Positions 1-8,551 of a stretch of 64,000 bases of DNA are shown one piece after another. The notes under the pieces are model-generated. The model did not search any database and was not told where the DNA came from. It worked only from the letters and a program-made list of their open reading frames with translations. Position 1 is the stretch's first letter; every line of letters starts with the position of its first letter. The position numbers were made by a program, and so were the translations under genes. The DNA comes from Jiella flava (GTDB lineage Bacteria; Pseudomonadota; Alphaproteobacteria; Rhizobiales; Rhizobiaceae): positions 62,001-126,000 of the forward strand of contig NZ_JAFMPP010000005.1 in assembly GCF_017349315.1 (NCBI RefSeq). Reading direction: 5' to 3'.

Positions 1-10
1 CGACGCAACA

Positions 11-1414
11 TTGGCTGAAATCCTCGGGCCCAGGGGGTGGCTTTCGGGCAGCGAAGCCGACAGCTATCGACGCGACTGGCTGGATCGCTATGGCGCGGAG
101 CCGCTTGGCGTCGCGCGGCCGGCAAGCACCGACGAGGTTTCCCGTCTTCTCGCCGCCTGTCGGGTCGCGGGCGCCGCGGTCGTTCCACAGGGCGGCAATA
201 CCGGCCTTTGTGGCGCTTCGGTCTGTGGCCGCGCCGGCGGCGTGATCCTGTCGCTCGCCCGGATGACGGCGATCGGCGACGTCGATGGTGCCGGCGGTTC
301 GGTCGAGGTCGAGGCGGGCGTGGTGCTGGACCGTCTGCACCAGACGCTGGGATCGTCTGGACTGATCTTCCCGATGCATCTCGGAGCCGAGGGCTCGGCG
401 CAGATCGGCGGGCTGATCGGCACCAATGCCGGCGGCAGTCACGCAGCGCGCTACGGTATGATGCAGGATCTCGTCCTTGGGCTCGAGGTCGTTTTGGCGG
501 ATGGCTCCGTCTGGAATGGGCTGCGCGGCGTCCAAAAAGACAATGCCGGCTATCAGCTCCGCCGGCTGTTTTGCGGCGCCGAGGGCACGCTCGGCATCGT
601 CACCAAGGCGGTCCTGCGGCTGCACCCGGCGCCGAAGGGGCGGGCGACGGCGCTGTTGTGCCTGGCCAGTGCGGACGCCCTCGTCGCCTTCGGGGCGCGG
701 CTGCGCAGCGAGGCGGGCGAATTCGTCAACGGCCTCGAATTCTTCTGCGATCTCGGGCTCGATCTCGTCCTCAAAAATCTCGACGGCATCGACTTTCCGC
801 TGGAAAGCCGCGCGCCGTTCTATCTTCTCGTCGAATTGACCGCGTCCTCGGCCAAGGTGCCGCTCGACGAAATTCTTGAAGAGGTTTTGACGGCCGGCAT
901 GGAGGAGGGGCTCGTCACCGACGGCGCGCTCGCCCAGTCCGAAGCGCAGCGCCTCGCCTTCTGGCGGTTGCGCGAAGAGCAGCCGGAGGGGCAGCGTCTG
1001 GAAGGGACGCAGCTCAAGCACGACATTTCGGTGCCACCGGGCAAGCTCGCCCGCTTCATCGCCGAGGCCGCACCGCTTTGCGAGGCGATCCTGCCGGGCG
1101 TGCGGCTCAATCCCTTCGGCCATCTCGGCGATGGCAATGTCCACTACAATTTGAGCCCGGCCGCCGGCGCCCCGGACTTCGCCGGTCACGGCCAGCGCTT
1201 TGCCGTGGAGCTCGGCCGGCTGGCGAGCGAACTGGGCGGCAGCTTTGCCGCCGAGCATGGTCTTGGCCGGGCGAAGATCGCGCTGGCAAACGCGCTGCGC
1301 GGGGCGGTCGAGCGCGATTTGATGGGGCGGATCAAGGCGGCGATCGATCCCGCCGGCATCCTCAATCCGGGCGTGATCGTCGACCCGGTCTTAGCAAGGC
1401 AAAATGTCTCGTAA
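11..1414 (+). CDS. FAD-linked D-2-hydroxyacid dehydrogenase (D-2-hydroxyglutarate dehydrogenase/GlcD-like), 5' end at window edge
   Basis: This is a cytosolic flavoprotein of the FAD_binding_4 / FAD-oxidase_C family, which oxidises D-2-hydroxyacids such as D-2-hydroxyglutarate, D-lactate or glycolate and passes electrons to the respiratory chain. Numbering from the TTG at 11, the FAD-binding half shows PQGGNTGL (about 59-66), GGLIGTNAGG (about 133-142) and FCGAEGTLGIVTKA (about 187-200). The C-terminal half carries the metal/substrate signature NPFGHLGDGNVHYN (about 367-380), AEHGLG and the closing ILNPG. At 467 residues it matches the usual family length, so little if any is missing, but no ribosome site can be seen before the TTG and the true start may lie left of the window. 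It is the only plus-strand gene before the minus-strand hisN, so its operon partners are outside. The exact substrate cannot be assigned from sequence. Confidence 0.88.
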   Translation: MAEILGPRGWLSGSEADSYRRDWLDRYGAEPLGVARPASTDEVSRLLAACRVAGAAVVPQGGNTGLCGASVCGRAGGVILSLARMTAIGDVDGAGGSVEVEAGVVLDRLHQTLGSSGLIFPMHLGAEGSAQIGGLIGTNAGGSHAARYGMMQDLVLGLEVVLADGSVWNGLRGVQKDNAGYQLRRLFCGAEGTLGIVTKAVLRLHPAPKGRATALLCLASADALVAFGARLRSEAGEFVNGLEFFCDLGLDLVLKNLDGIDFPLESRAPFYLLVELTASSAKVPLDEILEEVLTAGMEEGLVTDGALAQSEAQRLAFWRLREEQPEGQRLEGTQLKHDISVPPGKLARFIAEAAPLCEAILPGVRLNPFGHLGDGNVHYNLSPAAGAPDFAGHGQRFAVELGRLASELGGSFAAEHGLGRAKIALANALRGAVERDLMGRIKAAIDPAGILNPGVIVDPVLARQNVS

Positions 1415-1569
1415 GACGCGTTTTATCCCGATGTCAGCGGCGTTCGTCGATCGGCCGCAGACCGAAGCGCACCAAGCGGTTCTTGGCGCGGATCGTCAAA
1501 CAACCGAGCTGTGAAGGCCTGTGCGCAGCCGAGGACCGCGCAACCCCGTCATCTGAATTGACGCGTAGA

Positions 1570-2373
1570 TTAGATCCAGATGCGCAAGAAGTCGATCGCG
1601 TCGGCGTGGAGGTCTGGGGTCGCCGCCGCGATCACCCGGCCTTGCGACTCAAAGCCGAGGGGCTCGCCGCACCAATCGGTGATGACGCCGCCGGCGCCCT
1701 CGATCACCGGCACCAGCGCCATGAAGTCATAGGGCTGCAGTCCGACCTCAAGCACCAGATCGCAGTACCCGGAGGCCAGTAGACCGTAGATGTAGCAGTC
1801 GCCGCCGAAGCGCCGCATGGCAACGCGCGCGGACATCGCGGCAAGTGCCCCGGCAGTGTTGCTTGTCGTAAAGCCGTCCGGGCTCGTGGTATAGAGCCGC
1901 GCTGCGTCAAGCGCTCGGCAGTCGTTGGTGCGCTGCTTTGCACCTGCCAGCCGGGTTTCTCCCGGGGTGCCGATCCAGCGCTCGCCGGTTGCCGGAATGT
2001 CGATCACGCCAATCCGCGGGGCCCCGTCTACGGCCAGCGACACAAGGGTTCCAAACAGCGGAAAGCCGGTGATGAAGCTCTTGGTGCCGTCAATCGGATC
2101 GAGCACCCAGATGTGCTCGTCGCCGTTCTTGATGCCGAACTCTTCCCCATAGATGCCGTGGCTCGGAAAGTGGGCCTCGATCATCGCGCGCATTTCCGCT
2201 TCGATGGTTCGGTCGGCGATCGTCACCGGGCTTTCGTCGGCCTTGGAATCGACCGGCAGCGCGGTGCGGAAATAGCCAAGCGCGATTGGTCTCGCCTTGT
2301 TGCAGAGTGTTCCAGCGAAGTCAGCGAAGTCGTTCCAGTCGGTGGCGGCAATGTTGGGAGAGGCGGTGGGCAT
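1570..2373 (-). CDS. hisN: Inositol monophosphatase-family histidinol-phosphatase (HisN type)
   Basis: A Mg2+-dependent phosphatase of the inositol-monophosphatase superfamily, 267 residues. Metal-site motifs are intact: GEEFG at about 76-80, LDPIDGTKSF at 91-100 and the C-terminal GAGGVITDWCGEPL. The stretch TKSFITGFPLFGTL is typical of HisN-type histidinol-phosphate phosphatases, which remove phosphate from L-histidinol phosphate in histidine synthesis, rather than of SuhB or CysQ. The ATG at 2373 is chosen because AGGAG lies 5 bases upstream and the protein then has the family length; the open frame runs 46 codons further without a good site. It is a lone minus-strand gene, about 380 bases downstream of the aminotransferase-like gene. 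Because these phosphatases overlap in substrate, inositol phosphate or another sugar phosphate remains possible. Confidence 0.85.
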   Translation of the reverse strand: MPTASPNIAATDWNDFADFAGTLCNKARPIALGYFRTALPVDSKADESPVTIADRTIEAEMRAMIEAHFPSHGIYGEEFGIKNGDEHIWVLDPIDGTKSFITGFPLFGTLVSLAVDGAPRIGVIDIPATGERWIGTPGETRLAGAKQRTNDCRALDAARLYTTSPDGFTTSNTAGALAAMSARVAMRRFGGDCYIYGLLASGYCDLVLEVGLQPYDFMALVPVIEGAGGVITDWCGEPLGFESQGRVIAAATPDLHADAIDFLRIWI

Positions 2374-2753
2374 CAAAGCTCCTTTGGACGGCAGGCCAGC
2401 ACGGATCACAGATAGTCGATCAGACGCGCGGGAGCTTCCATGCACCATATTTGTGACAACCGAAATCGACGGGTGGAGACACGGTTCTCCACCATCGCCC
2501 AGAGGCCCCATTTGTAGTCGGCAAGACCCTTGTGGACCACATCAGCCGGGCGAAATGGCTGCGCTTCGCCGCGCCGAAATAGGCTCCTACAGCATCGGCC
2601 CGAAAATCGGAATCGATGTTCGGCAAAGCACGATGCGTCAATCCAAAGAGTGAGAGGATCCCTTCGACGTCCGATCGGACGCATCCCGCCTGCAGTTCGT
2701 GATCGGTCTTGTCGTCGAAGACCATTTCGCCCGACCCAATGGCGATATAGGTA
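2374..2753. other. Intergenic region holding a dispersed repeat and a weak ORF
   Basis: About 380 bases between hisN and the aminotransferase-like gene. The central part (2590-2682) is repeat copy 1. A minus-strand frame from a GTG at 2761 encodes about 30 residues beginning MPDTYIAIGSGEMVFDDK and then runs straight into the repeat, so it is probably not a gene or is the remains of one. The start-proximal end holds the hisN ribosome site (AGGAG at 2379-2383). No other gene seen. Confidence 0.6.
2590..2682 (+). repeat. Interspersed REP-like repeat, copy 1
   Basis: Core GCATCGGCCCGAAAATCGGA followed by ATCGATGTTCGGCAAAGCAC, GATGCGT and GAGAGGATC, ending in GTCCGATCGGAC. It matches copy 2 (3876-3972) nearly base for base for the first 70 bases and copy 3 (36942-37009) over the 5' third. 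The internal inverted halves (CCGAAAATCGG, CGATGTTCGG) make it able to fold. It sits between genes. Confidence 0.75.
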
Positions 2754-3671
2754 TCAGGCACCGATTTCCTTGACCCAATCCCAATAAACCTTGGTGATTT
2801 CTTGGGTCTTGGGCCCCGGCTTGCCGTCGCCGATCACATGGCCGTCGATCTGCGTGACGGGGGTGACGCCGCCGAGCGTCCCGGTGACGAAGGCTTCGTC
2901 GGCCGAATAGGCCTGGGTCAGGGTGAAATCCTTCTGAAAGGATGGGCCGATCTTTTCGCCAAAGAGCGCGATGACATGGCCGCGGGTGATGCCGTTGAAG
3001 CTGAAAAGCCCCGGCGAGGTCCACAATTGGCCTTTGCGCACGATGAAGAAGTTGGTCGAATTGCAGCTTGCGACATAGCCGCGCTGATCGAGCATCAAGG
3101 CTTCGTCGGCGCCGGCGGCGATCGCCTGCACCAGCGCCTGGATCAGGTTGAGCCGCGAATGCGAATTGAGCCGCAAGTCGAAGACGTCCGGGGTCGAGCA
3201 GCGGAAGGTCGAGGTAAAGAGCTTCAGCCCGCTTTCAGCAAATTCGGTGCGCGGGCGCTTGATCTCGGCGATGATCACCACGGTCGCCCCCGACGCCATG
3301 AAGCGCGGATCCTGGTTCGGCGTGGTCTTGCGGCCGCGCGAGATCATCAGCCGGATATGGGTGTCGGTGGAAAAGCCGTTCCTCTCGCAGGTCGCCAGAA
3401 GCGCGTTCGTTACCGCCTCGCGAGTCATGCCGATGTCGAGGCTGATCGCCCGGGCGCCCTCAAAGAGCCGATCGAGATGCAGGTCGAGGGACAGGAGCTT
3501 GCCGTTGACCAGACGGATGCCTTCCCAGATGCCGTCGCCGAGGACGAAACCGGCGTCGAAGACCGAGACGGTCGCCTTGTCGCGGTGGACGAAGTCGCCG
3601 TTCAGCCAGATCAGGGCATCGTCGTTTCTCGGATCGCCCTCATAGGACTGGGCGCTGGAATGCGGGGGCAT
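2754..3671 (-). CDS. Class IV (BCAT/D-amino-acid transaminase-fold) PLP aminotransferase homologue lacking the catalytic lysine
   Basis: A fold-type IV aminotransferase homologue of 305 residues, full family length, with the expected N-terminal IWLNGDFVHRDKATVSVFDA and GDGIWEGIR (about 46-53) and the C-terminal GTLGGVTPV region. The segment that normally reads K-S-L-N-Y-L-N, with the Schiff-base lysine, here reads NSHSRLN: residue 169 is Asn (codon AAT on the minus strand, 3165-3167). The glutamate that contacts the PLP pyridine nitrogen in the usual G-Y-V-A-E is Ser202 (GYVAS). The downstream AGADEALMLD block aligns without a gap, so this is a substitution and not a frameshift. The gene is intact, has a good site (AAAGGA before the ATG at 3671) and sits alone. 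It may be a PLP-independent enzyme, a binding protein, or an enzyme using another lysine; no function is assigned. Confidence 0.85.
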   Translation of the reverse strand: MPPHSSAQSYEGDPRNDDALIWLNGDFVHRDKATVSVFDAGFVLGDGIWEGIRLVNGKLLSLDLHLDRLFEGARAISLDIGMTREAVTNALLATCERNGFSTDTHIRLMISRGRKTTPNQDPRFMASGATVVIIAEIKRPRTEFAESGLKLFTSTFRCSTPDVFDLRLNSHSRLNLIQALVQAIAAGADEALMLDQRGYVASCNSTNFFIVRKGQLWTSPGLFSFNGITRGHVIALFGEKIGPSFQKDFTLTQAYSADEAFVTGTLGGVTPVTQIDGHVIGDGKPGPKTQEITKVYWDWVKEIGA

Positions 3672-3840
3672 GATGGATCCTTTCGTCTGTGATGCTGCCG
3701 CTCGAATGACATGACCGTTTGCCGTTTCCCTCTCGGCCTCGGTTCAAACGCTACGCCGGCGTGAGATGTATGGCCATCGCCTGCCGCTTGGCGTCTGGCA
3801 GGGGCTGCGCGGCAAGCCGAAGTTCAATCAGGGGCATCGC

Positions 3841-3868
3841 ACCGCCCATCGGCGCGGCGATGGGCGGT
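3841..3868. terminator. Perfect 11-bp hairpin, possible terminator of the c-di-GMP gene
   Basis: ACCGCCCATCG (3841-3851) and CGATGGGCGGT (3858-3868) are perfect complements around a 6-base loop. It lies about 300 bases downstream of the minus-strand gene ending at 4171 and has no T run, so a factor-independent terminator is only one possibility; it may equally be part of the adjoining repeat. Confidence 0.4.
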
Positions 3869-3875
3869 CCGCTGG

Positions 3876-3972
3876 CTACAGCATCGGCCCGAGCATCGGA
3901 ATCGATTTTCGGCAAAGCACGATGCGTCGATTCAAAGGGTGAGAGCATCCTTTCTGCGTCCAAAGGGACGCA
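3876..3972 (+). repeat. Interspersed REP-like repeat, copy 2
   Basis: Begins CTACAGCATCGGCCCGAGCA, continues TCGATTTTCGGCAAAGCACG and ATGCGTCGATTCAAAGGGTG, and closes with GCGTCCAAAGGGACGC, a small hairpin. It is the best-preserved of the three copies in this window. Confidence 0.8.
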
Positions 3973-4170
3973 GGGCGCTGGAGGGTGGTTCTTTCGGATG
4001 AGCATTCGACACCGCTCTCGGCGCGATCATCGCCGAGATCCGCACGCATATGGTCCCTGGTGCTTTTCAAATGGAAGCCATGCCCATCGAGCGGCAGAAA
4101 CGGATAGCGCCGGGGATTGGATCGTCGGCCGCCATGCTGCGGTCACTGCGGATCGCCCGGCGATGCGGGT

Positions 4171-7092
4171 TCAGACGGACGCGTCGGACTTAGCCTCTGA
4201 AGCCGCCAGCCATGCCCCGACCGTCTTGGCGTCGATGGGTTTGGAGAAGTAGTAGCCTTGGCAGTGGTCGCAGTGTTCGCGCTTCAAAATCTGATATTGA
4301 CTGTCGGTCTCGACACCTTCGGCTGTGATGTCGGCGTTGAAGGTTTTGCCAAGGCTGATGATCGCGCGGATGATCGAGAGGCTGTTGGTCGAGTGGTCCA
4401 GCTCGGTGATGAAGGACTTATCGATTTTGATCCTGTCGAAATGAAATTTCTGCAAATAGGACAAGCTCGAATAGCCGGTGCCGAAGTCGTCAAGGGCAAT
4501 GTGCGCGCCGAGATCCTTGAGGCGCTTCAGAACAGCGAGATTTTCTTCGGTGTCGCCGAGGAGAACCGATTCGGTGATTTCCAAAACGAGACGGTCGGCT
4601 GAGAGGCCGGAATCGGCGAGCCCCCGCTTGACCTCTGTGATGAGGTTGGGGCGAGCGAACTGACGGACAGATAAATTGACCGCGACTTTGACGTGGCGCG
4701 GCCATGTCGCGGCGGTTTCGCAGGCGCGCCGCAAAACCCAACAGCCGATTGAGCCGATCAGGTTGATACTCTCGGCAATGGGAATGAACTCGACCGGCGA
4801 GATTGGCCCGAGTTCGGGATGGTGCCAGCGCAGCAACGCTTCGCAGTCGACCGGTCGCTTGGAACGGGCATCCACGATCGGCTGATAGACGACGTCGAGC
4901 TGATGGCGCTCGAGGGCATGGATGAGATCCCGGCGCAGCCGCCGTTCGCGATCGGCCTTCTCTTCCATTTTCGGGTCGAACAGGACAAAGCCACCGACGC
5001 CGTTCGCTTTGGCGGCATAGAGTGCGAGATCGGCGTGCTTTAGCAGTGCGTCGGCTTCGCGACCGTCCTGGGGATGGAAGGCGATGCCGATGCTGCAGCC
5101 GACCGTGACCTCCTGTTCGTCGATGTCGAACGGCTTCGAGAGACTGGCGGTGACGGCGGTGGCGAAGTGTTCGATCGCGTCCCGGCTCGCGCAGCTGCGC
5201 CCGATGATCGCGAACTCATCGCCGCCGAGACGAGCGACGATGTCGTTGGGCCCCTTGATGTCCAACAGCCGATTGGCGACCTGGCGCAGCAGCGCGTCAC
5301 CCGCCAGGTGCCCGAAACTGTCGTTGATCGCCTTGAATCGATCGAGGTCGAGGAGATGCAATGAGAAGCCCGGACTTCGATCCGCGTCGATCGAAAGTTC
5401 CAGATCGAGCAGATCCTGAAAGGCGAAGCGGTTCGGCAGTTCGGTGAGAACGTCGTGGCGCGACAGATAGCGATTGCGCTCCTCGATCTCGATTCGTTCG
5501 GTGACATCTTCCGACACGCCGAGGATGTAGAGCGGATCGCCGTTGCTGTCCGGCACGGGAACCTTCTGTGTGCGCAGGATGCGGGATCCCCGCGGCAAAC
5601 TGATCTTGTGGTTTTCGACGACAACCGCGCGGGACCCGCTCTGCACCCTTCGATCGGCTTCGAGATATTTCTCGATCTCCGCAAAGGGCAACAGCTCGCT
5701 GGTCTGCTTGCCGATGACCGCGTCACGATCCTGATCGAGAAAGCGTTCGCCGGCCCTGTTGAGCAGGACGATCCGCCCGTCTTTAACGGTCTTGACCAGC
5801 AGCATGGAGGGAATGTTCTCGATGATCGCATCGAGGAAAATCTGCGTGCTTTTCAGCTCGTTGGCGGCTCGTTCGCTTTCCGTTACGTCGATGACGGCGA
5901 CGACGATCGCGAGGCGGCCCTTGTATTGAATCCGCCGCGCGAACGTCAGAACCCGGATCCGCGCACCATCGGCCTTCACATGTGTCCAGGGTGTCGTGGG
6001 TTCGTAGGATTCTTGGACGCTGGTCAAAATCCTGGCGGCCTGTTGACGTTCCTCAGGCAGCCGGACGTCAAGGACCGACCGCGCCAACATCTCTTCGCGC
6101 GAATATCCGTAGAGTTCGCAGACCGCATCGTTCGTTGCAAGAAAGCGCAGATTGCCCGTGTCGATGATCCACATCGGAACGGGGCTCTGCTCGAACAGCA
6201 TTTGAAATGAGGCTTCGCGACGCTTGCGTTCGGAAACGTCGCGAATAATGGCGCCCATATGGATCACGTCGTCGGTCGTCCAGAAGCCGGCCGAGAATTC
6301 GATGGGCACGTCTCTGCCGCAGGCGTTGCGAATACGGGTCTCAACCGTCGACAAGGCGGTATGGCGCTGCGGCCATTTCTCAAACCGCCGCGCGGCCGCA
6401 GCGATCCGCTTGACCAAGGATGCGGGCAGCAACTCCGCCAGCGGCTTGCGGAAAAGCTCGTGCTCGTTCCAGCCGATAATCCGCTTTGCCGCGGAATTGG
6501 CATAGGTGATGGTGCCGGGCAGAGCGACGTGCAGAATGGCGTCCGAGGTTGTTCGGCTCAAGGCGAGGGCGGCATTGTGTTCTTCGGTCAACCGCTTCAG
6601 TTCGAACTGGTCCATGACCAACTTGGCAAGCGTGAGCAGGCGCCGCTGGTCTTCGTCGGAAAAGTCGAGGCGGGCGCGAGTGTCCGCGATGCTGAGAGCG
6701 CCGATGACATAACCACGTGGCGTGATCAGCGGCGCTCCGGCGTAAAAACGGACGTGCGGATCTTCGACGACCTGTGGAGCGAATTTGAAACGGGGGTGCT
6801 CGTGTGTATCAAGGATGGTGGTGACACTATTGTTGTCGACAGTATAAGCGGAAAACGAGCTTTCGCGCGATGCCTCGTTATCTTCGAAGCCAAACCGCGA
6901 TCTGAACCAGATGGAGTCTTTCTCGATGAGCGAAATGAATGCGTATCGGGCGCCAAAGATGTCCGACGTCAATCCGACGATGTGATCGCTGAGGTGAGGA
7001 GGCCGCTTCTTCAGAAATTTGTACTTTGAGACTTCTTCAAGACGAAGCGATTCATAATCGCTCAACGTCGTGTCGGCGGGCGCGTGGCGCAT
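4171..7092 (-). CDS. GAF-PAS-PAS-PAS-GGDEF-EAL cyclic-di-GMP turnover protein
   Basis: A 973-residue soluble signalling protein with no membrane segment. In order: a GAF-like sensor (about 18-165), three PAS domains (about 172-290, 292-410, 412-535), GGDEF (about 545-705) and EAL (about 722-960). The diguanylate cyclase site RLGGDEF (621-627) is intact, and no RxxD inhibitory site is seen five residues before it. The phosphodiesterase site is also complete: CEALLR (750-755), NLSVRQ, EITES, DDFGTGYSS (868-876), DKSF and AEGVE. Both activities could therefore operate, with the sensor block deciding the direction. Its promoter should lie in the AT-richer stretch 7093-7210. It is transcribed alone. 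Cyclic-di-GMP commonly governs exopolysaccharide output and motility, and an exopolysaccharide locus lies 13 kb away, but a direct link is inference. Confidence 0.93.
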   Translation of the reverse strand: MRHAPADTTLSDYESLRLEEVSKYKFLKKRPPHLSDHIVGLTSDIFGARYAFISLIEKDSIWFRSRFGFEDNEASRESSFSAYTVDNNSVTTILDTHEHPRFKFAPQVVEDPHVRFYAGAPLITPRGYVIGALSIADTRARLDFSDEDQRRLLTLAKLVMDQFELKRLTEEHNAALALSRTTSDAILHVALPGTITYANSAAKRIIGWNEHELFRKPLAELLPASLVKRIAAAARRFEKWPQRHTALSTVETRIRNACGRDVPIEFSAGFWTTDDVIHMGAIIRDVSERKRREASFQMLFEQSPVPMWIIDTGNLRFLATNDAVCELYGYSREEMLARSVLDVRLPEERQQAARILTSVQESYEPTTPWTHVKADGARIRVLTFARRIQYKGRLAIVVAVIDVTESERAANELKSTQIFLDAIIENIPSMLLVKTVKDGRIVLLNRAGERFLDQDRDAVIGKQTSELLPFAEIEKYLEADRRVQSGSRAVVVENHKISLPRGSRILRTQKVPVPDSNGDPLYILGVSEDVTERIEIEERNRYLSRHDVLTELPNRFAFQDLLDLELSIDADRSPGFSLHLLDLDRFKAINDSFGHLAGDALLRQVANRLLDIKGPNDIVARLGGDEFAIIGRSCASRDAIEHFATAVTASLSKPFDIDEQEVTVGCSIGIAFHPQDGREADALLKHADLALYAAKANGVGGFVLFDPKMEEKADRERRLRRDLIHALERHQLDVVYQPIVDARSKRPVDCEALLRWHHPELGPISPVEFIPIAESINLIGSIGCWVLRRACETAATWPRHVKVAVNLSVRQFARPNLITEVKRGLADSGLSADRLVLEITESVLLGDTEENLAVLKRLKDLGAHIALDDFGTGYSSLSYLQKFHFDRIKIDKSFITELDHSTNSLSIIRAIISLGKTFNADITAEGVETDSQYQILKREHCDHCQGYYFSKPIDAKTVGAWLAASEAKSDASV

Positions 7093-7780
7093 GTCCGGAG
7101 CCTACGATTTTCGAGAAAAGGTTTTGTGAAGAGGTCTGATTGATGCAATGTCATTCTGTTGCTCATTCAACCAAAGGAATACTAAATATTCAATAAGCTC
7201 GCCTATCGAATTGGGCGGACAAACGGCCAGTCGGTCACAGCGCTTGCCGCGGCTTTGCCGCATCGGCACTGCAGCGCCAGCCGTGACGTCAACCCGGCGT
7301 GATGGTCGACGCCTGGTCGTGGATCGTTCCTCCACGCCGGAGAGTTTCGGTGTTGTCGCTTGCGCTTCGGGCCGACGATGCGACCGAATTTCAACGCACA
7401 AATATCATAATATCAAAGAGTTATGGCGTCACCTGGGATCTGTTCGGACGCAGAGAGTTTTCATTTGAATTGATAATCAAAGCGAAATGCGCTTGTGCCC
7501 GCCGTCCGCGGAGGCGAAGCATCATCCGGTCCATAGCCGGCCGGCGGGCGTCATTATTCGGGATTTTCGAGGCTGAAGCGATCGGTCTCGTCATCATCGG
7601 CAACGAGTTCCGCGGAGCGGCCCCACCGCGTAATCATATGCAACTTATGATCGAGATGATTGGCGGACAGGTGGCCGTCGCATTCGTCGCGGATGTGCCG
7701 GGCACGGATGTCCTTGATTGGCGTGTGAAACGGTGGCGCCAAGTGAACGCGTGGATGCGGTCGCTCGGACGCAGGGCGCC
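7093..7780. other. 688-base intergenic region without a convincing gene
   Basis: AT-richer at 7130-7200, consistent with the promoter of the minus-strand c-di-GMP gene. A plus-strand frame ending in TAG at 7782-7784 has coding-like third positions from about 7575 onward (ending VNAWMRSLGRRAP) but no recognisable product and no good start; it may be a gene remnant. Nothing else recognised. Confidence 0.45.
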
Positions 7781-8551
7781 TTAGTGCAGGCCGAACTCCG
7801 CCATCAATTCCTGCCGTAGCGCGACGAAGGCGCTGCTCGTGCGCTCGCGCGGCCGCGGCAGCGAAACGTCGATCAGCCGCGGTGCCTGCGTTCTGTTGCG
7901 CGAAAGAACAAGCACGCGATCGGCGAGAAACACCGCTTCTTCCAGGTCATGAGTGACGGTAACCATGGTGACGTTCTCTTCGCGCCAGATGCGCACCAAC
8001 TCTTCCTGCATCGCCAGCTTGGTCATCGCGTCGAGCGCACCGAAGGGTTCGTCGAGGAGCAGGATCTCGGGCTGCGTGGTCAAGGCCCTGGCGATGCCGA
8101 CTCTTTGAGCCATGCCGCCCGAGAGCTGCCGGGGATAAGCCTCTTCAAAGCCGGCTAACCCGACCAGGCGCAGATAGCGGCCGGCCCGCTCCCTTGCCGT
8201 TGCCGGCGCGGTCCCGCGGGCCTCGAGCCCGAAGGCGACGTTGCGCAACACCGTCAGCCAAGGCAGCAGCCGCGGCTCCTGGAAGATCACCGCGCAGGCG
8301 CTGCCGAGCCCGCCGGCCGGCTCGCCGTCGATCAGGATATCGCCGGTATCGGCGGTCTCCAGGCCGGCGAGAATACGCAGCAGCGTCGTTTTGCCGGCGC
8401 CGCTCGCGCCGACGATTGCGAGGCTTTCGCCGCCGCGGATGGTGAGATCGAAATTTGTCAGGATCGGAATGCTCCGTCCCTCGAGGGCGAAGCTCTTGTG
8501 AAGTCCGCGCAGGGCGACTTCGCCGCGCAGCGGCACCGGCAGCGTGGTCAT
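7781..8551 (-). CDS. ABC transporter ATP-binding protein, nitrate/sulfonate/taurine family (SsuB/TauB-like)
   Basis: The 256-residue ATPase of a type I importer for oxyanions such as sulfonates. Walker A is GASGAGKT (48-55), the Q-loop is Q91, the signature is LSGGM (143-147), Walker B is LLLDEP (164-169) and the switch histidine is H201. The start overlaps the end of the binding-protein gene by 4 bases (ATGA), so translation is coupled. It is the last gene of the unit hydrolase - permease - binding protein - ATPase. Family membership is firm; the substrate (sulfonate, taurine or another) is inferred from family and from the nearby Rrf2 regulator. Confidence 0.9.
   Translation of the reverse strand: MTTLPVPLRGEVALRGLHKSFALEGRSIPILTNFDLTIRGGESLAIVGASGAGKTTLLRILAGLETADTGDILIDGEPAGGLGSACAVIFQEPRLLPWLTVLRNVAFGLEARGTAPATARERAGRYLRLVGLAGFEEAYPRQLSGGMAQRVGIARALTTQPEILLLDEPFGALDAMTKLAMQEELVRIWREENVTMVTVTHDLEEAVFLADRVLVLSRNRTQAPRLIDVSLPRPRERTSSAFVALRQELMAEFGLH

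Larger units (their letters stand above)
3672..4170. other. Intergenic region with hairpin and repeat
   Basis: About 500 bases between two minus-strand genes. It contains a perfect 11-bp inverted repeat (3841-3868) and repeat copy 2 (3876-3972). The promoter of the aminotransferase-like gene should lie near 3672-3760, but no clear -35/-10 pair is visible. The plus-strand open frame across this region (from about 3719) is not convincing as a gene, because it reads through the repeat. Confidence 0.55.

Noticed and set aside
2420-2761. Minus-strand ORF after the aminotransferase-like gene
   Set aside because: Most of it is translated repeat copy 1; the first 30 residues match nothing I know.
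3719-4252. Plus-strand ORF across the intergenic region and repeat copy 2
   Set aside because: Reads through a hairpin and the repeat into the 3' end of the opposite-strand EAL domain.
7299-7784. Possible 161-residue plus-strand ORF between the c-di-GMP and ABC genes
   Set aside because: The second half has coding-like base use but the product is not recognisable and the start is poor; kept only as a possible remnant.
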